Assembly (NCBI GenBank): GCA_023392635.1
Contig: JAEVYS010000032.1
Coordinates: 14,537-78,536 of the forward strand
Length of the DNA stretch: 64,000 nt
Direction of reading: 5' to 3'
Origin: Actinomycetes bacterium
Lineage (GTDB): Bacteria; Actinomycetota; Actinomycetes; Propionibacteriales; Propionibacteriaceae
Of this stretch, positions 52,603 to 60,896 are shown in pieces. A model generated the notes under the pieces. That model was given only the letters and a program-made list of their open reading frames with translations, did not search any database and was not told the DNA's origin. Numbering within the stretch: the first letter of the stretch is position 1; each line of letters starts with the position of its first letter. A program made the position numbers and the translations under genes.

Positions 52603-53868
52603 GTGCGGGTGGTACAGAAGTTCGGCGGGTCGTCGGTGGCGGACGCGGAGAGCATCAAGCGCGTGGCGCGACGGATCGTGGCGACCCAGGCCTCCGGTTG
52701 CCAGGTCGTGGTGGTGATCTCGGCGATGGGCGACACCACCGACGAGCTCATGGACCTCGCCTTCCAGGTTTCCCCCGAGCCGCGTCCGCGCGAACTCGAC
52801 ATGCTGCTCACCGCCGGCGAACGGATGAGCGCCGCCCTGCTGGCGATGGCGATCAACGACCTCGGGGCGACCGCCCGGTCGTTCACCGGCTCCCAGGCCG
52901 GCGTGATCACGACCGGGACGCATGGCGACGCCCGCATCATCGACATCACCCCCGGCCGCATCGTGTCGGCCCTGGACGAGGGCGACGTCGTGATCGTGGC
53001 GGGTTTCCAGGGGGTCTCGCAGACGACCAAGGACGTGACGACCCTCGGGCGCGGTGCCTCAGACACCACCGCGGTGGCGCTGGCCGCCGCGCTGGGCGCG
53101 GAGTACTGCGAGATCTATTCCGATGTGGACGGGGTGTTCACCGCCGACCCGCGGATCGTCCCCGGCGCCCGTCAGATCCCGCAGATCGGCTATGAGGACA
53201 TGCTGGAGATGGCGGCGAACGGCGCCAAGATCCTGCACCTGCGGTGCGTGGAGTACGCGCGGCGCGAGCACGTCCCGGTACACGTCCGCTCGTCGTTCAG
53301 CGACCTGCCGGGCACCTGGGTGAAGGACATCGACTACGAGGGGACTGGCATGGAGCAGCCGCTGATCGAGGGCATCGCGCACGACCGCAGCGAGGCGAAG
53401 ATCACCATCGCGGGTGTGCCCGACCGGGTCGGCGAGGCCGCCGACATCTTCACCGTGGTGGCCGAGGCGGACGTGAACATCGACATGATCGTGCAGAACG
53501 TCTCCCGCGAGCACGAGCAGGCCACCGACATCTCGTTCACCCTCGCCCAGAAGGACGGCGCCAAGGCGATCGCCGCCCTCAAGGGGGCCCAGGAGCGGAT
53601 CGGCTTCCGTGACGTGATCTATGACGACCAGGTGGGCAAGGTCTCGGTCGTGGGCGTAGGGATGCGGTCGCACCCCGGGGTCACGGCGCGGTTCTTCCGT
53701 GCCCTGGCCGAGGCGGACGTGAACATCGGCATGATCTCCACCTCCGAGATCCGCATCTCGGTCGTGGTGAACATCGACGACGTCGACAAGGCCGTCCGCG
53801 CCGGCCATACGGCCTTCGGCCTCGACTCCGACGGCGAGGCCGTGGTCTACGCCGGCACCGGCCGCTGA
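52603..53868 (+). CDS. lysC: aspartate kinase
   Basis: 421 residues, GTG start. Kinase signature VVQKFGGSSVADAESIKRVA, then LDMLLTAGERMSAALLAMAI, substrate-binding TLGRGASDTTAVALAAALGA and two C-terminal ACT domains (SEAKITIAGVPDRVGEAADI; KVSVVGVGMRSHPGVTARFF). It phosphorylates L-aspartate, entry to lysine, threonine and methionine synthesis. Length and layout match the Lys/Thr-feedback-regulated actinobacterial type, in which an internal start also makes the ACT-only beta subunit. No asd gene follows. Confidence 0.95.
   Translation: MRVVQKFGGSSVADAESIKRVARRIVATQASGCQVVVVISAMGDTTDELMDLAFQVSPEPRPRELDMLLTAGERMSAALLAMAINDLGATARSFTGSQAGVITTGTHGDARIIDITPGRIVSALDEGDVVIVAGFQGVSQTTKDVTTLGRGASDTTAVALAAALGAEYCEIYSDVDGVFTADPRIVPGARQIPQIGYEDMLEMAANGAKILHLRCVEYARREHVPVHVRSSFSDLPGTWVKDIDYEGTGMEQPLIEGIAHDRSEAKITIAGVPDRVGEAADIFTVVAEADVNIDMIVQNVSREHEQATDISFTLAQKDGAKAIAALKGAQERIGFRDVIYDDQVGKVSVVGVGMRSHPGVTARFFRALAEADVNIGMISTSEIRISVVVNIDDVDKAVRAGHTAFGLDSDGEAVVYAGTGR
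53350..53868 (+). CDS. aspartate kinase beta subunit (internal start within lysC)
   Basis: An in-frame ATG at 53350 (MEQPLIEGIA) is preceded by GAGGGG at a suitable distance and begins just where the regulatory ACT region starts, giving 172 residues. This is the position used in corynebacterial and mycobacterial lysC to produce the beta subunit of an alpha2beta2 enzyme. Expression here is inferred. Confidence 0.5.
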   Translation: MEQPLIEGIAHDRSEAKITIAGVPDRVGEAADIFTVVAEADVNIDMIVQNVSREHEQATDISFTLAQKDGAKAIAALKGAQERIGFRDVIYDDQVGKVSVVGVGMRSHPGVTARFFRALAEADVNIGMISTSEIRISVVVNIDDVDKAVRAGHTAFGLDSDGEAVVYAGTGR

Positions 53869-53963
53869 AACCCTGCGCCAGAAGAACCTCACCCTGCGCC
53901 GGCTGGGGCCGCGTCAGGTTCCGGGGCGCTGGGTCGGGTTTTGGCCTCCCCTAGACTCGAATC

Positions 53964-54257
53964 GTGATCTTCAAGCGCGTCGGGGACACCCGCCCCTATC
54001 CCGAGCACGGCTACGTGCAGAAGCAGTGGGCGGCGATCGCCCCTCAACAGGTACGGCTGGACGAGCTCGTGACCACCAAGCGGAACCTCGATCTGGAGGC
54101 GCTGCTGGAGGAGGACTCGACGTTCTACGGCGACCTGTTCGCCCACGTTGTGAGCTACGAGGGGGACCTCTACCTCGAGGACGGCCTGCACCGGGCGCTG
54201 CGGGCTGCGCTCCAGCAGCGCCAGACCATGCACGCCCGGGTTCTGGAACTCAAGTAG
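53964..54257 (+). CDS. conserved small actinobacterial protein (often labelled VapB-family)
   Basis: 97 residues; GTG start 6 nt after TAGACT (leaderless type). Highly patterned sequence: IFKRVGDTRPYPEHGYVQKQ, VRLDELVTTKRNLDLEALLE, EDSTFYGDLFAHVVSYEGDL and LEDGLHRALRAALQQRQTMH. Automated annotation often calls such proteins VapB antitoxins, but there is no DNA-binding motif or PIN-domain toxin here. The same neighbour, a LytR_C protein, is typical, so it is more likely a conserved housekeeping factor of unknown role. Confidence 0.7.
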   Translation: MIFKRVGDTRPYPEHGYVQKQWAAIAPQQVRLDELVTTKRNLDLEALLEEDSTFYGDLFAHVVSYEGDLYLEDGLHRALRAALQQRQTMHARVLELK

Positions 54258-54300
54258 GCTGGGGCGGGTCCGTCCAGAAGTCGACGCCTCGGGAGTGCAC

Positions 54301-54873
54301 GTGCGAAAGGCCATCCGGGTCCTCAAGACCCCGGTCACACTGCTCGCACTCCTTGCGCTCCTCGGGTACGGCGCGGTGTGGGGCTACAAGCACGCGACCG
54401 CTGACCCCACCCAGACCGCGGCGCAGTGCGTCATGCAGGACGTGGGCGGAACCCTGACGCCCGAACGAGTCACCGTCCGGGTGCTCAACGGCGGTACCCA
54501 GGGCGGCCACGCGAAGACCACGCGCTTCTACCTGATCACCGCCGGCTTCGTGGTGATCTACTACAACAACTCCGACCGCGAGGTGCCGACCACGACGATC
54601 GTCGGCAACTCCGCCAGCGACCCGGAGGTCCAGCTGCTCGCGAAGTACTTCAACGGCGCGGTCACCGAGGGTGACGGGCGGGCGGACCACGTGGTCGACG
54701 TGATCGTGCCCACCAAGTTCCAGGAGTTCGCCGAGCCGCCGAAGGTGTCGGTCCCGGTCAACGGCCCCGTGTGCCTGCCCGAGATCACCGCCGGCGCGAA
54801 GGCCAGCTCGAGCGCCAGCCCGAGCGCCGGCCCGAGCGCCACCCCCTCCAGCACCCCGACCAAGAAGAAGTAG
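54301..54873 (+). CDS. LytR C-terminal-domain membrane-anchored protein
   Basis: 190 residues from GTG at 54301 (GGGAG 5 nt upstream; an earlier GTG at 54295 overlaps that site). One N-terminal membrane helix (TPVTLLALLALLGYGAVWGY) followed by a LytR_C domain (ERVTVRVLNGGTQGGHAKTT) facing outwards, and a Ser/Pro/Thr linker-like tail ending KKK. LytR_C domains accompany cell-wall glycopolymer ligases; its partner is unknown. Confidence 0.75.
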   Translation: MRKAIRVLKTPVTLLALLALLGYGAVWGYKHATADPTQTAAQCVMQDVGGTLTPERVTVRVLNGGTQGGHAKTTRFYLITAGFVVIYYNNSDREVPTTTIVGNSASDPEVQLLAKYFNGAVTEGDGRADHVVDVIVPTKFQEFAEPPKVSVPVNGPVCLPEITAGAKASSSASPSAGPSATPSSTPTKKK

Positions 54874-54911
54874 CCGGCAGGCGACGGCGCCCGGCACGGC
54901 CCGACGGAGGG

Positions 54912-56405
54912 TCAGCGGCGGCTCTCGCCGGGCACCCAGCGCGCCAGGCGTCCGCCGTCGGAGATGCTGCGCAGGCGGGCCTCCACCTTCCGCCGGTCCT
55001 TGTCATTCGTCACGATCAGCAGGTCGTCACCGTTTCGGACGGTCTGCTCCGGCTTGGGCGTGAACGGCTCGTTCTCCCGGACGATGAGGGAGACCACAGA
55101 GCTCTTCGGGAGGCGGAGCTCGCGGATCGTCACGCCGTGCAGCCGGGAGCCGGGTGAGACGTGCACCTGCAGCATGTCGGCCTTGATGGTGTCCAGCGGG
55201 GCGAACTCGAACTCCACGTCCGTCGACTCCGTCGGGTCGGACACGCCCAGCAGCCGCGCGATCCACGGCAGCGGCGGCGCCTGGATGAAGGTGAAGAACA
55301 CGACGAAGGCGAAGACCACGTCGAAGAGCTCGCTCGCGCGCGGCACCCCCGCGGCCAGCGGGATGGTGGCCAGAATGATGGGCACCGCTCCCCGCAGCCC
55401 CGCCCACGAGACGAAGGCCTGCTCGCGCCACGGCACCTTGAACCAGGACAGGCACGCGAACACCGAGATCGGGCGGACGACGAAGGTCAGCACGGCGCCG
55501 ATCAGCAGTCCCGACCCGAGCGAGGGGAACGACAGGTCCACCGGGTCGGCGAGCATTCCGAGCATCACGAACAGGCCGATCTGGGAGATCCAGCCGATGC
55601 CCTCCGCGAACGAGCGGGTGGCATTGCGGTGCGGGAGCTGGCCGTTGCCCAGGACCAGCGCCGCGACGTAGACGGACGCGAAGCCGGACAGGTGGAGGCT
55701 CGATCCCGCCCCGTAGGCGAGGACCGCCCACCCCAGGGCACCCAGGGGGTAGAGGCCCGACGAGGGGAGTGCCACCCGCCGCAGCACCTGCACCCCCAGC
55801 CAGCCCAGCACCGCGCCGACCAGGACCCCACCCACGAGCTCGCCCACGATGATGCCGATCACCAGGAGGGGGCCCTCCTCGGGCGCGCCGCCCAGCGCCC
55901 AGCTGGTGGCCGTGACCACGAGCAGCACGATCGGAGCGTCGTTGAGCCCCGACTCCGCCTCGAGCACGGCGCGCATCCGCGACGGAAGGGGCACCTTGCG
56001 GAGCACCGAGAACACCGCGGCGGCGTCCGTGGGCGAGATGATCGCGCCCAGCAGGAGCGACGTCGCGAGGTCGACCCCCAGAACGAAGTGGACGAAGACC
56101 GCGACCAGCAGCACCGAGATGGCCACGCCGACCGTCGCCAGCAGCAGCGACATCGGCATGGCACCCCGGATCGCCTGCCAGCGGGTGGTGAAGCCGCCCT
56201 CGGCGAGGATGAGCACCAGGGCGCCGAAGCCGAGCGACTGCGCAAGATCGGCGTCGTTGAAGGTGAGGCCGAGTTCGGCCACGAGCACCCCGAGGCCGAG
56301 GAAGATCAACAGCGAGGGCAGGCCGAGGCGGACGCCGACGCGGGCGGCGAGGACACTGACGAGCAGGACGCTGGACCCGAGCAGCAACACCTGGTCCAGT
56401 TCCAC
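54912..56405 (-). CDS. CPA1-type K+/H+ or Na+/H+ antiporter with TrkA_C domain (NhaP2-like)
   Basis: 497 residues. About twelve helices with the cation-exchange signature LLLGAIISPTDAAAVFSVLR and ESGLNDAPIVLLVVTAT, both holding conserved acidic residues. From ~400 a TrkA_C domain (HVSPGSRLHGVTIRELRLPK, then SSVVSLIVRENEPF) follows in the cytoplasm and usually binds nucleotides to gate transport. It exchanges K+ (or Na+) for protons. GTG start preceded by GGGGAGG. Confidence 0.87.
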   Translation of the reverse strand: MELDQVLLLGSSVLLVSVLAARVGVRLGLPSLLIFLGLGVLVAELGLTFNDADLAQSLGFGALVLILAEGGFTTRWQAIRGAMPMSLLLATVGVAISVLLVAVFVHFVLGVDLATSLLLGAIISPTDAAAVFSVLRKVPLPSRMRAVLEAESGLNDAPIVLLVVTATSWALGGAPEEGPLLVIGIIVGELVGGVLVGAVLGWLGVQVLRRVALPSSGLYPLGALGWAVLAYGAGSSLHLSGFASVYVAALVLGNGQLPHRNATRSFAEGIGWISQIGLFVMLGMLADPVDLSFPSLGSGLLIGAVLTFVVRPISVFACLSWFKVPWREQAFVSWAGLRGAVPIILATIPLAAGVPRASELFDVVFAFVVFFTFIQAPPLPWIARLLGVSDPTESTDVEFEFAPLDTIKADMLQVHVSPGSRLHGVTIRELRLPKSSVVSLIVRENEPFTPKPEQTVRNGDDLLIVTNDKDRRKVEARLRSISDGGRLARWVPGESRR

Positions 56406-56470
56406 GCGACCTCCCCTTTTCCGGGAGTCTAGGTGACCTACCGGCTCCTGGTCAGCCTTCCTCGTCCGCC

Positions 56471-56600
56471 GGCGCAGAACGGGGACGGTTCCTTTTGCGT
56501 CAGGCGTGGAACGGGGACGGTTCCCTCTGCGTCAGACGCAGAACGGGGACGGTTCCCTTTGCGTCGGGCCGACGCAAAGGGAACCGTCCCCGTTCGTTCA
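56471..56600. repeat. GGGGACGGTTCC repeat, type 2 (GAACGGGGACGGTTCC..TTTGCGTC), three direct copies and one inverted
   Basis: Cores GGGGACGGTTCC start at 56481, 56513 and 56545 (32-bp period). The third unit (56541-56565) and an inverted copy (56571-56595) are perfectly complementary over 25 bp across a GGGCC spacer, forming a very stable hairpin. It fills the gap between the antiporter promoter side and the dhaM stop. It shares the 12-bp core, but not the flanks, with the type 1 repeats at 11169 and 46764. Confidence 0.92.
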
Positions 56601-56605
56601 GGACC

Positions 56606-56995
56606 TCAGCTGAACAGCTCGCGTGCCCGTCCGGCGGCGACGACCGCGTCGAGGTCGCCACCCACCTGGGCGGTGACTGCGGCAGCGACCGCGCCCTCGA
56701 CCAGGGGGCCGTCGGCGAAGCGGACGTGAGCCGCCTCGTCCTCGTCGAGGAAGTCGAGCACCGACTCCACCGTCATCGTGGCCGAACCCAGGTCGGTCAG
56801 GATGGCGACGTCGTGGCCGGCCTCGCGCAGCGCGGTCACGGCGTCGTTCACCTTGTCGAACGAGGTGCCGATCCGACCGTCGTCGGTGCCGCCGGCCGCC
56901 TTCAACGACACGTCCTTCGCCATCTGGGCGGCCAGCTCCACCACCCCCTCGGCCAGCTTCTCCGAGTGGGAGACGATCACCAGGGCGACGCTCAC
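56606..56995 (-). CDS. dhaM: dihydroxyacetone kinase phosphoryl donor, PTS EIIA subunit
   Basis: 129 residues; single EIIA-mannose-type domain with the phospho-His region ALVIVSHSEKLAEGVVELAA and VAILTDLGSATMTVESVLDF. It relays phosphate from HPr to DhaL-bound ADP. It is short (EIIA only), the Lactococcus-type arrangement, so it needs separate EI and HPr. GTG start overlaps the dhaL stop. Confidence 0.9.
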   Translation of the reverse strand: MSVALVIVSHSEKLAEGVVELAAQMAKDVSLKAAGGTDDGRIGTSFDKVNDAVTALREAGHDVAILTDLGSATMTVESVLDFLDEDEAAHVRFADGPLVEGAVAAAVTAQVGGDLDAVVAAGRARELFS

Positions 56996-57627
56996 GCGGC
57001 CTCAGCCGCCTTCGCAGCCTCCTCCAGGATGTACGCGGTCGAGGTGGCGCCCGGATCCTTGTGGCCGATCGACCGCTCGCCCAGGTAGGACGCGCGTCCC
57101 TTCGTCGCCTGCAACGGGATCGTCGCCTCGGCACCGGCGGCCGCGGCGACGGCCGCGGCCCGCAGCGCCTCGGACGGGCTCCCGCCCGCGGCGGCGACGC
57201 CCCTGGCCGCCTCGAGGGCCGGCGTCCACGCGTCCACCATGGTCTTCTCACCCGTGGTGGCCTTGCCGCGGGAGACGATCCCGTCGAGGGCGCCCTCGAT
57301 CAGGGCCACCACGCCGTTCGCGTCCAGGTCACCCTCGGCAGCCTTGGCCGCGCGCAGGAACGCCGTGCCGTAGAGCGGGCCGGCCGCGCCGCCCACCTTC
57401 GACATCAGCGTGGACGCCACGACCTTCAGCACGCCCTGGACGTCGGTGATGCCGCCTTCATCCAGCTTGGCCACGACAGCCTTGAACCCACGGTCCATGT
57501 TCTCGCCGTGGTCGCCGTCGCCGATGGCGCGGTCGAGGTCGATCAGCTCCATCCGGTGCTCGGCCAGGACGGCCTGCGCGCCGCGAATCCACGCGTCCGC
57601 CCAGGCCACCGAGAGTGTGTCACTCAC
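56992..57627 (-). CDS. dhaL: dihydroxyacetone kinase ADP-binding subunit DhaL
   Basis: 211 residues from GTG at 57627. The Mg-ADP-binding Asp motif AIGDGDHGENMDRGF is intact, followed by LMSKVGGAAGPLYGTAFLRA and KTMVDAWTPA and RASYLGERSIGHKDPGATST, all characteristic of DhaL. It phosphorylates the dihydroxyacetone held by DhaK, using phosphate from DhaM. Starts 10 bp after dhaK. Confidence 0.92.
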   Translation of the reverse strand: MSDTLSVAWADAWIRGAQAVLAEHRMELIDLDRAIGDGDHGENMDRGFKAVVAKLDEGGITDVQGVLKVVASTLMSKVGGAAGPLYGTAFLRAAKAAEGDLDANGVVALIEGALDGIVSRGKATTGEKTMVDAWTPALEAARGVAAAGGSPSEALRAAAVAAAAGAEATIPLQATKGRASYLGERSIGHKDPGATSTAYILEEAAKAAEAA

Positions 57628-57637
57628 CGGCCGTACC

Positions 57638-58639
57638 TCAGAGCCCGCGCCGCATGGCCGGGGTGTGCACCGGGGCGTCCCAGAGCGTGGTGAGCTCGTC
57701 GTCGAGCACCAGCACGGTGACCGAGCAGCCCTGCATCTCCAGCGAGGTGATGTAGTTGCCGACCAGCGAGCGGGTGACCTCCAGCCCGGCCTCCTCGAGG
57801 CGCTTGCGGGCGTGGTTGTAGACGATGAAGAGCTCCGCCTCGGGGGTGCCACCCATGCCGTTCACGAACAGCAGCACCTTGGAGCCGGCCTCGGGCTTGA
57901 TGTCCTCCAGGATCGGGTCGACCAGCATGTCGGTGATCTCGTCGGCGGTGGCCATCGGGACGCGGCGGCGACCGGGCTCACCGTGGATGCCGATGCCGAT
58001 CTCGATCTCGTCCTCGCCGAGGTCGAACGACGGCTTGCCGGCGTGCGGGACGGTGCAGGCGGTGAGCGCCATGCCCATCGAGCGCACGTTGTCGTTGACC
58101 TTGGTCGCGATCGCGAGGACGCCGTCGAGGTCGTCGCCACGATCGGCAGCGGCACCCGCGATCTTCTCGACGAGCACGGTGCCGCCGACGCCGCGACGTC
58201 CGGCCGTCCAGGTGGAGTTCTCGACCGCGACGTCATCGTTGACGACGATGGCCTTGACCGTGATGCCTTCCATCTCGGCCATCTCGGCGGCGGTCTCGAA
58301 GTTGAGGACGTCGCCGGTGTAGTTCTTCACGATGTGCAGGACGCCGGCCCCGCCGTCCACAGCCTTGGTGGCCTCGAGAATGGGGTCGGGAGTCGGGGAG
58401 GTGAAGACCGCGCCGGGAACGGCGGCGTCGAGCATGCCCTTGCCCACGTAGCCCGCGTGCAGCGGCTCGTGCCCGGAGCCACCACCCGAGACCAGACCGA
58501 CCTTGCCCTGAACCGGAGCGTCCGCGCGAACGACGTAGTCAGGATCGAAATGGACGGTCACCAGGTCGGCGTGGGCCGCCTGGAACCCCGCCAGGGTCTC
58601 GGCCACGACATTGGCCGGATCATTGATCAGTTTCTTCAC
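57638..58639 (-). CDS. dhaK: dihydroxyacetone kinase subunit DhaK
   Basis: 333 residues from GTG at 58639 (AGGAG upstream). The substrate-binding motif GLVSGGGSGHEPLHAGYVGK contains a histidine corresponding to the family motif; the covalent hemiaminal His is in the later VPHAGK region. Other motifs: LHIVKNYTGDVLNFETAAEM and FVNGMGGTPEAELFIVYNHA. Together with DhaL and DhaM it converts dihydroxyacetone, e.g. from glycerol oxidation, to DHAP. Confidence 0.93.
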   Translation of the reverse strand: MKKLINDPANVVAETLAGFQAAHADLVTVHFDPDYVVRADAPVQGKVGLVSGGGSGHEPLHAGYVGKGMLDAAVPGAVFTSPTPDPILEATKAVDGGAGVLHIVKNYTGDVLNFETAAEMAEMEGITVKAIVVNDDVAVENSTWTAGRRGVGGTVLVEKIAGAAADRGDDLDGVLAIATKVNDNVRSMGMALTACTVPHAGKPSFDLGEDEIEIGIGIHGEPGRRRVPMATADEITDMLVDPILEDIKPEAGSKVLLFVNGMGGTPEAELFIVYNHARKRLEEAGLEVTRSLVGNYITSLEMQGCSVTVLVLDDELTTLWDAPVHTPAMRRGL

Positions 58640-58712
58640 AGGGCTCTCCTTTGAGGCGCGTTGTGGGTGGGCAGTGCCAACTCTGCCGCGTGAAACGTCA
58701 CCGGGAAAGAGG

Positions 58713-58770
58713 CGCCACGACGCACTTTCGTTCAGCGCACCCGCCCTGACTGAACGAGTGTCGCGGCGCG
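58713..58770 (-). promoter_or_regulatory. imperfect dyad upstream of dhaK
   Basis: CACTTTCGTTCAG and CTGAACGAGTG form inverted arms (core CGTTCAG-N14-CTGAACG, 58729-58756) within the promoter region of dhaKLM. Position suggests an operator; no regulator gene is linked. Confidence 0.3.
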
Positions 58771-58823
58771 GCACCACGCCTGCGACCGGTCCTGTGGCCC
58801 GCCTGGGGCGCCGGGGAATACGA

Positions 58824-58853
58824 ATCGCCCGGGCAGCGATTTGCCCGGGCGAT
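58824..58853 (-). terminator. terminator of tRNA-Ser (CGA)
   Basis: ATCGCCCGGGCA, loop GCGATT, and the exact complement form a 12-bp perfect stem just downstream (minus strand) of the tRNA. The following minus-strand bases TCGTATTCC are mildly T-rich. Confidence 0.8.
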
Positions 58854-58861
58854 CCGGTCGG

Positions 58862-58946
58862 CGGTGGCGGAGGGATTTGAACCCTCGGAGGGTTTCCCCT
58901 CACGCGCTTTCGAGGCGCGCTCTTTAGGCCGCTCAGACACGCCACC
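58862..58946 (-). tRNA. tRNA-Ser (CGA)
   Basis: Class II tRNA on the minus strand: acceptor GGTGGCG pairs with CGCCACC, the anticodon loop CCTCGAAAG gives CGA (codon UCG), the long variable arm GAGGGGAAACCCTC is present, and the T loop GTTCAAATC is canonical. Discriminator G; CCA is not encoded (CCG follows). Confidence 0.93.
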
Positions 58947-59002
58947 GCGCAGGAGTGTACCGAGCACACGCCGGGGCGAGCCAATCGGCCCCCGCCACCC
59001 TT

Positions 59003-59052
59003 CGCAAGCTGTGAGTTGAGCCGTGATGTCACGGCTCAACTCACAGCTTGCG
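59003..59052. repeat. dispersed ~50-bp palindrome, copy 2
   Basis: Perfect 24-bp inverted arms around TG, ending 5 nt beyond the tadA stop. In the direction of tadA it begins TGACCCCCCGCAAGCTG, identical to copy 1 at 6767-6783. Relative to copy 1, one pair is changed on both arms (C:G to T:A), which preserves pairing. Confidence 0.9.
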
Positions 59053-59057
59053 GGGGG

Positions 59058-59510
59058 TCAGCGGTGGGAGGCGAAGAAGTCCTGGAGGACGGCCCCGCAC
59101 TCGGCGGCGTCGATACCGCCCACGACCTCGGGGCGGTGGTTCAGTCGCGGGTCGCGGACCACGTCCCACAACGAGGCGACCGCGCCGGCCTTCGGGTCGT
59201 AGGCGCCGAACACCAGGCGGCCCACGCGGGACAAGACGATGGCCCCGGCGCACATGGTGCACGGCTCGAGCGTCACCACGAGAGTGCAGTCCTCCAGCCG
59301 CCACGAGCCCTGCCGCCGGGCGGCGCGGCGCAGGGCCAGCACCTCGGCATGCGCGGTGGGGTCGCCGGTGAGCTCGCGCTCGTTGTGGGCGCGGGCCACG
59401 ACCGCCCCGGACGCGTCCAGCAGGACCGCGCCGATCGGGACGTCGCCGTGCGCCGCCGCCAGCCCCGCTTCGGCCAGCGCCTCGGCCATGGCCGGGTGCC
59501 AGCGGTTCAC
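59058..59510 (-). CDS. tadA: tRNA adenosine(34) deaminase
   Basis: 150 residues from GTG at 59510, overlapping the upstream stop. Cytidine-deaminase fold with the zinc motifs PTAHAEVLAL (HAE) and TLEPCTMCAGAIVLSRVGRL (PCxxC), and the family ends RLVFGAYDPKAGAVASL and LQDFF. It makes inosine at the wobble position of tRNA-Arg(ACG). The mRNA ends at the palindromic repeat. Confidence 0.93.
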   Translation of the reverse strand: MNRWHPAMAEALAEAGLAAAHGDVPIGAVLLDASGAVVARAHNERELTGDPTAHAEVLALRRAARRQGSWRLEDCTLVVTLEPCTMCAGAIVLSRVGRLVFGAYDPKAGAVASLWDVVRDPRLNHRPEVVGGIDAAECGAVLQDFFASHR

Positions 59511-60139
59511 TCGAAGCTGGCCAGCGCCTTGGCGAACTCGGGACCGAACTTGATCCGGTTGGCGATCCGCTCGACGAGCGTCGCGGAATCCTCGTCGTAG
59601 TCCTCGGCCATGGCCTCGAGCTCGAAGTCGTGCAGCCCGGCGTCGGCCAGGATGCCGAGGTCGCCCACCGGCGCCGACTCCTCGTCATCCTCGGGTACCT
59701 CCAGCCCGAGAAGGTCGACCACGTCCCTCGCCAGCGGCCAGTCGGCGGCCGCGACGGCGTCGGAGCAGAACGCCTGCACGTGCTTGCCACGGACGCGGAC
59801 GATCACGAACACCTCGGACGCGATCGAGGCGAGCGCCACCGCGCCGCCGTCGCCCGGCATGCGCCGCAGCTGGGTGATCAGGGCCTCGAGGTCGTTGACG
59901 AGGTCGTAGTCGAGCGCGATGGCCACCGGCTGGCCGTCCTCGCGGTACAGCGCCACGAGCAGGTCCACGTCGTCCTCGGTGGCGTCGTCGGGGTAGTCGT
60001 CCTCGTCCTCGTCGGCGTCGTCCAGGTCGTCGTCCTCTTCGGCGTCGTCGTCCACGATCACGTCGTCGAGCTCGTCCAGACCGGGCCGGTCGTCGCCACG
60101 ATTCGGCATCTCGAACTCCTGGTCGTCCGAAAGACTCAT
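59507..60139 (-). CDS. tRNA adenosine deaminase-associated protein
   Basis: 210 residues. A ~65-residue, extremely acidic N-terminus (runs of Asp/Glu such as DDAEEDDDLDDADEDEDDYP) precedes a domain with LVALYREDGQPVAIALDYDL and GGAVALASIASEVFVIVRVR, a pattern always found beside actinobacterial tadA. Its function is unproven; coupling by 4-bp overlap to tadA suggests a joint role. The acid tail is longer than the folded start would need. Confidence 0.85.
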   Translation of the reverse strand: MSLSDDQEFEMPNRGDDRPGLDELDDVIVDDDAEEDDDLDDADEDEDDYPDDATEDDVDLLVALYREDGQPVAIALDYDLVNDLEALITQLRRMPGDGGAVALASIASEVFVIVRVRGKHVQAFCSDAVAAADWPLARDVVDLLGLEVPEDDEESAPVGDLGILADAGLHDFELEAMAEDYDEDSATLVERIANRIKFGPEFAKALASFE

Positions 60140-60247
60140 CGTCGCCTCCTCGCCTTGCGCGCCTCCCCCATCGTGACAGAAGTCGAGCGATTGAGCACAG
60201 TCCGGTCAGGGCAAATGACCCGCCGGCAGCTGTGGGACGCTAGCGGG

Positions 60248-60889
60248 GTGGAACTCCATGTCATCGAGCACCCCCTGGTAGCTCACAAGATCAGCCTGCT
60301 GCGGGACGAGACCACTCCCAGCGCCACCTTCCGCCAGCTCGTCGAGGAGCTGGTCACGCTGCTGGCCTACGAGGCCACCCGTGAGGTGCGCGTGGAGCGT
60401 GTGTCGGTGAAGACCCCGATCACGACGACCATCGGGGTCGGCCTGGTCCGTCCCCGCCCCCTGGTCGTGCCGATCCTGCGTGCCGGCCTGGGCATGCTCG
60501 AGGGCATGATGCGGCTGATCCCGACCGCCGAGGTCGGCTTCGTGGGCATGGTGCGTGACGAGACCACGCTGCAGCCGTTCACCTACGCCGAGCGGCTGCC
60601 GAAGGACCTCTCCGGGCGGCAGTGCTACGTCCTGGACCCGATGCTGGCGACCGGCGGCTCGCTCGGCGGGACGGTGCAGTTCCTCGTCGATCGCGGCGCC
60701 GACCACATCACCTGCATCTGCCTGATCGCCGCACCGGAGGGCGTGCAGCGGATGCGGGAGCTGGTCGATCCCATCGGGGTGCCCTGCACCCTGGTGTGCG
60801 CCGCGCTGGACGAGCGGTTGAACGAGGTCGGCTACATCGTGCCGGGCCTCGGCGACGCGGGTGACCGGCTGTACGGACTCGCGCAGTAG
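60248..60889 (+). CDS. upp: uracil phosphoribosyltransferase
   Basis: 213 residues from GTG at 60248, chosen because it matches the usual UPRT N-terminus (ELHVIEHPLVAHKISLLRDE); the frame is open further upstream but without similarity. PRPP loop VLDPMLATGGSLGGTVQFLV and uracil-binding YIVPGLGDAGDRLYGL are intact. Salvages uracil with PRPP to UMP. The RBS is GCGGGG. Confidence 0.93.
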   Translation: MELHVIEHPLVAHKISLLRDETTPSATFRQLVEELVTLLAYEATREVRVERVSVKTPITTTIGVGLVRPRPLVVPILRAGLGMLEGMMRLIPTAEVGFVGMVRDETTLQPFTYAERLPKDLSGRQCYVLDPMLATGGSLGGTVQFLVDRGADHITCICLIAAPEGVQRMRELVDPIGVPCTLVCAALDERLNEVGYIVPGLGDAGDRLYGLAQ

Positions 60890-60896
60890 CCCCGCC

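Noticed and set aside
53964..54257. Toxin-antitoxin module (VapB label)
   Set aside because: No toxin partner and no ribbon-helix-helix or AbrB motif; the gene looks like a conserved single gene next to the LytR_C gene.
56433..56729. Open frame across the type 2 repeat array
   Set aside because: Its peptide is just translated repeat (NGDGS, TGTV patterns) and antisense dhaM.
58611..58880. Plus-strand frame over the dhaK promoter and tRNA region
   Set aside because: It overlaps the tRNA terminator and dhaK start and shows no protein-like pattern.
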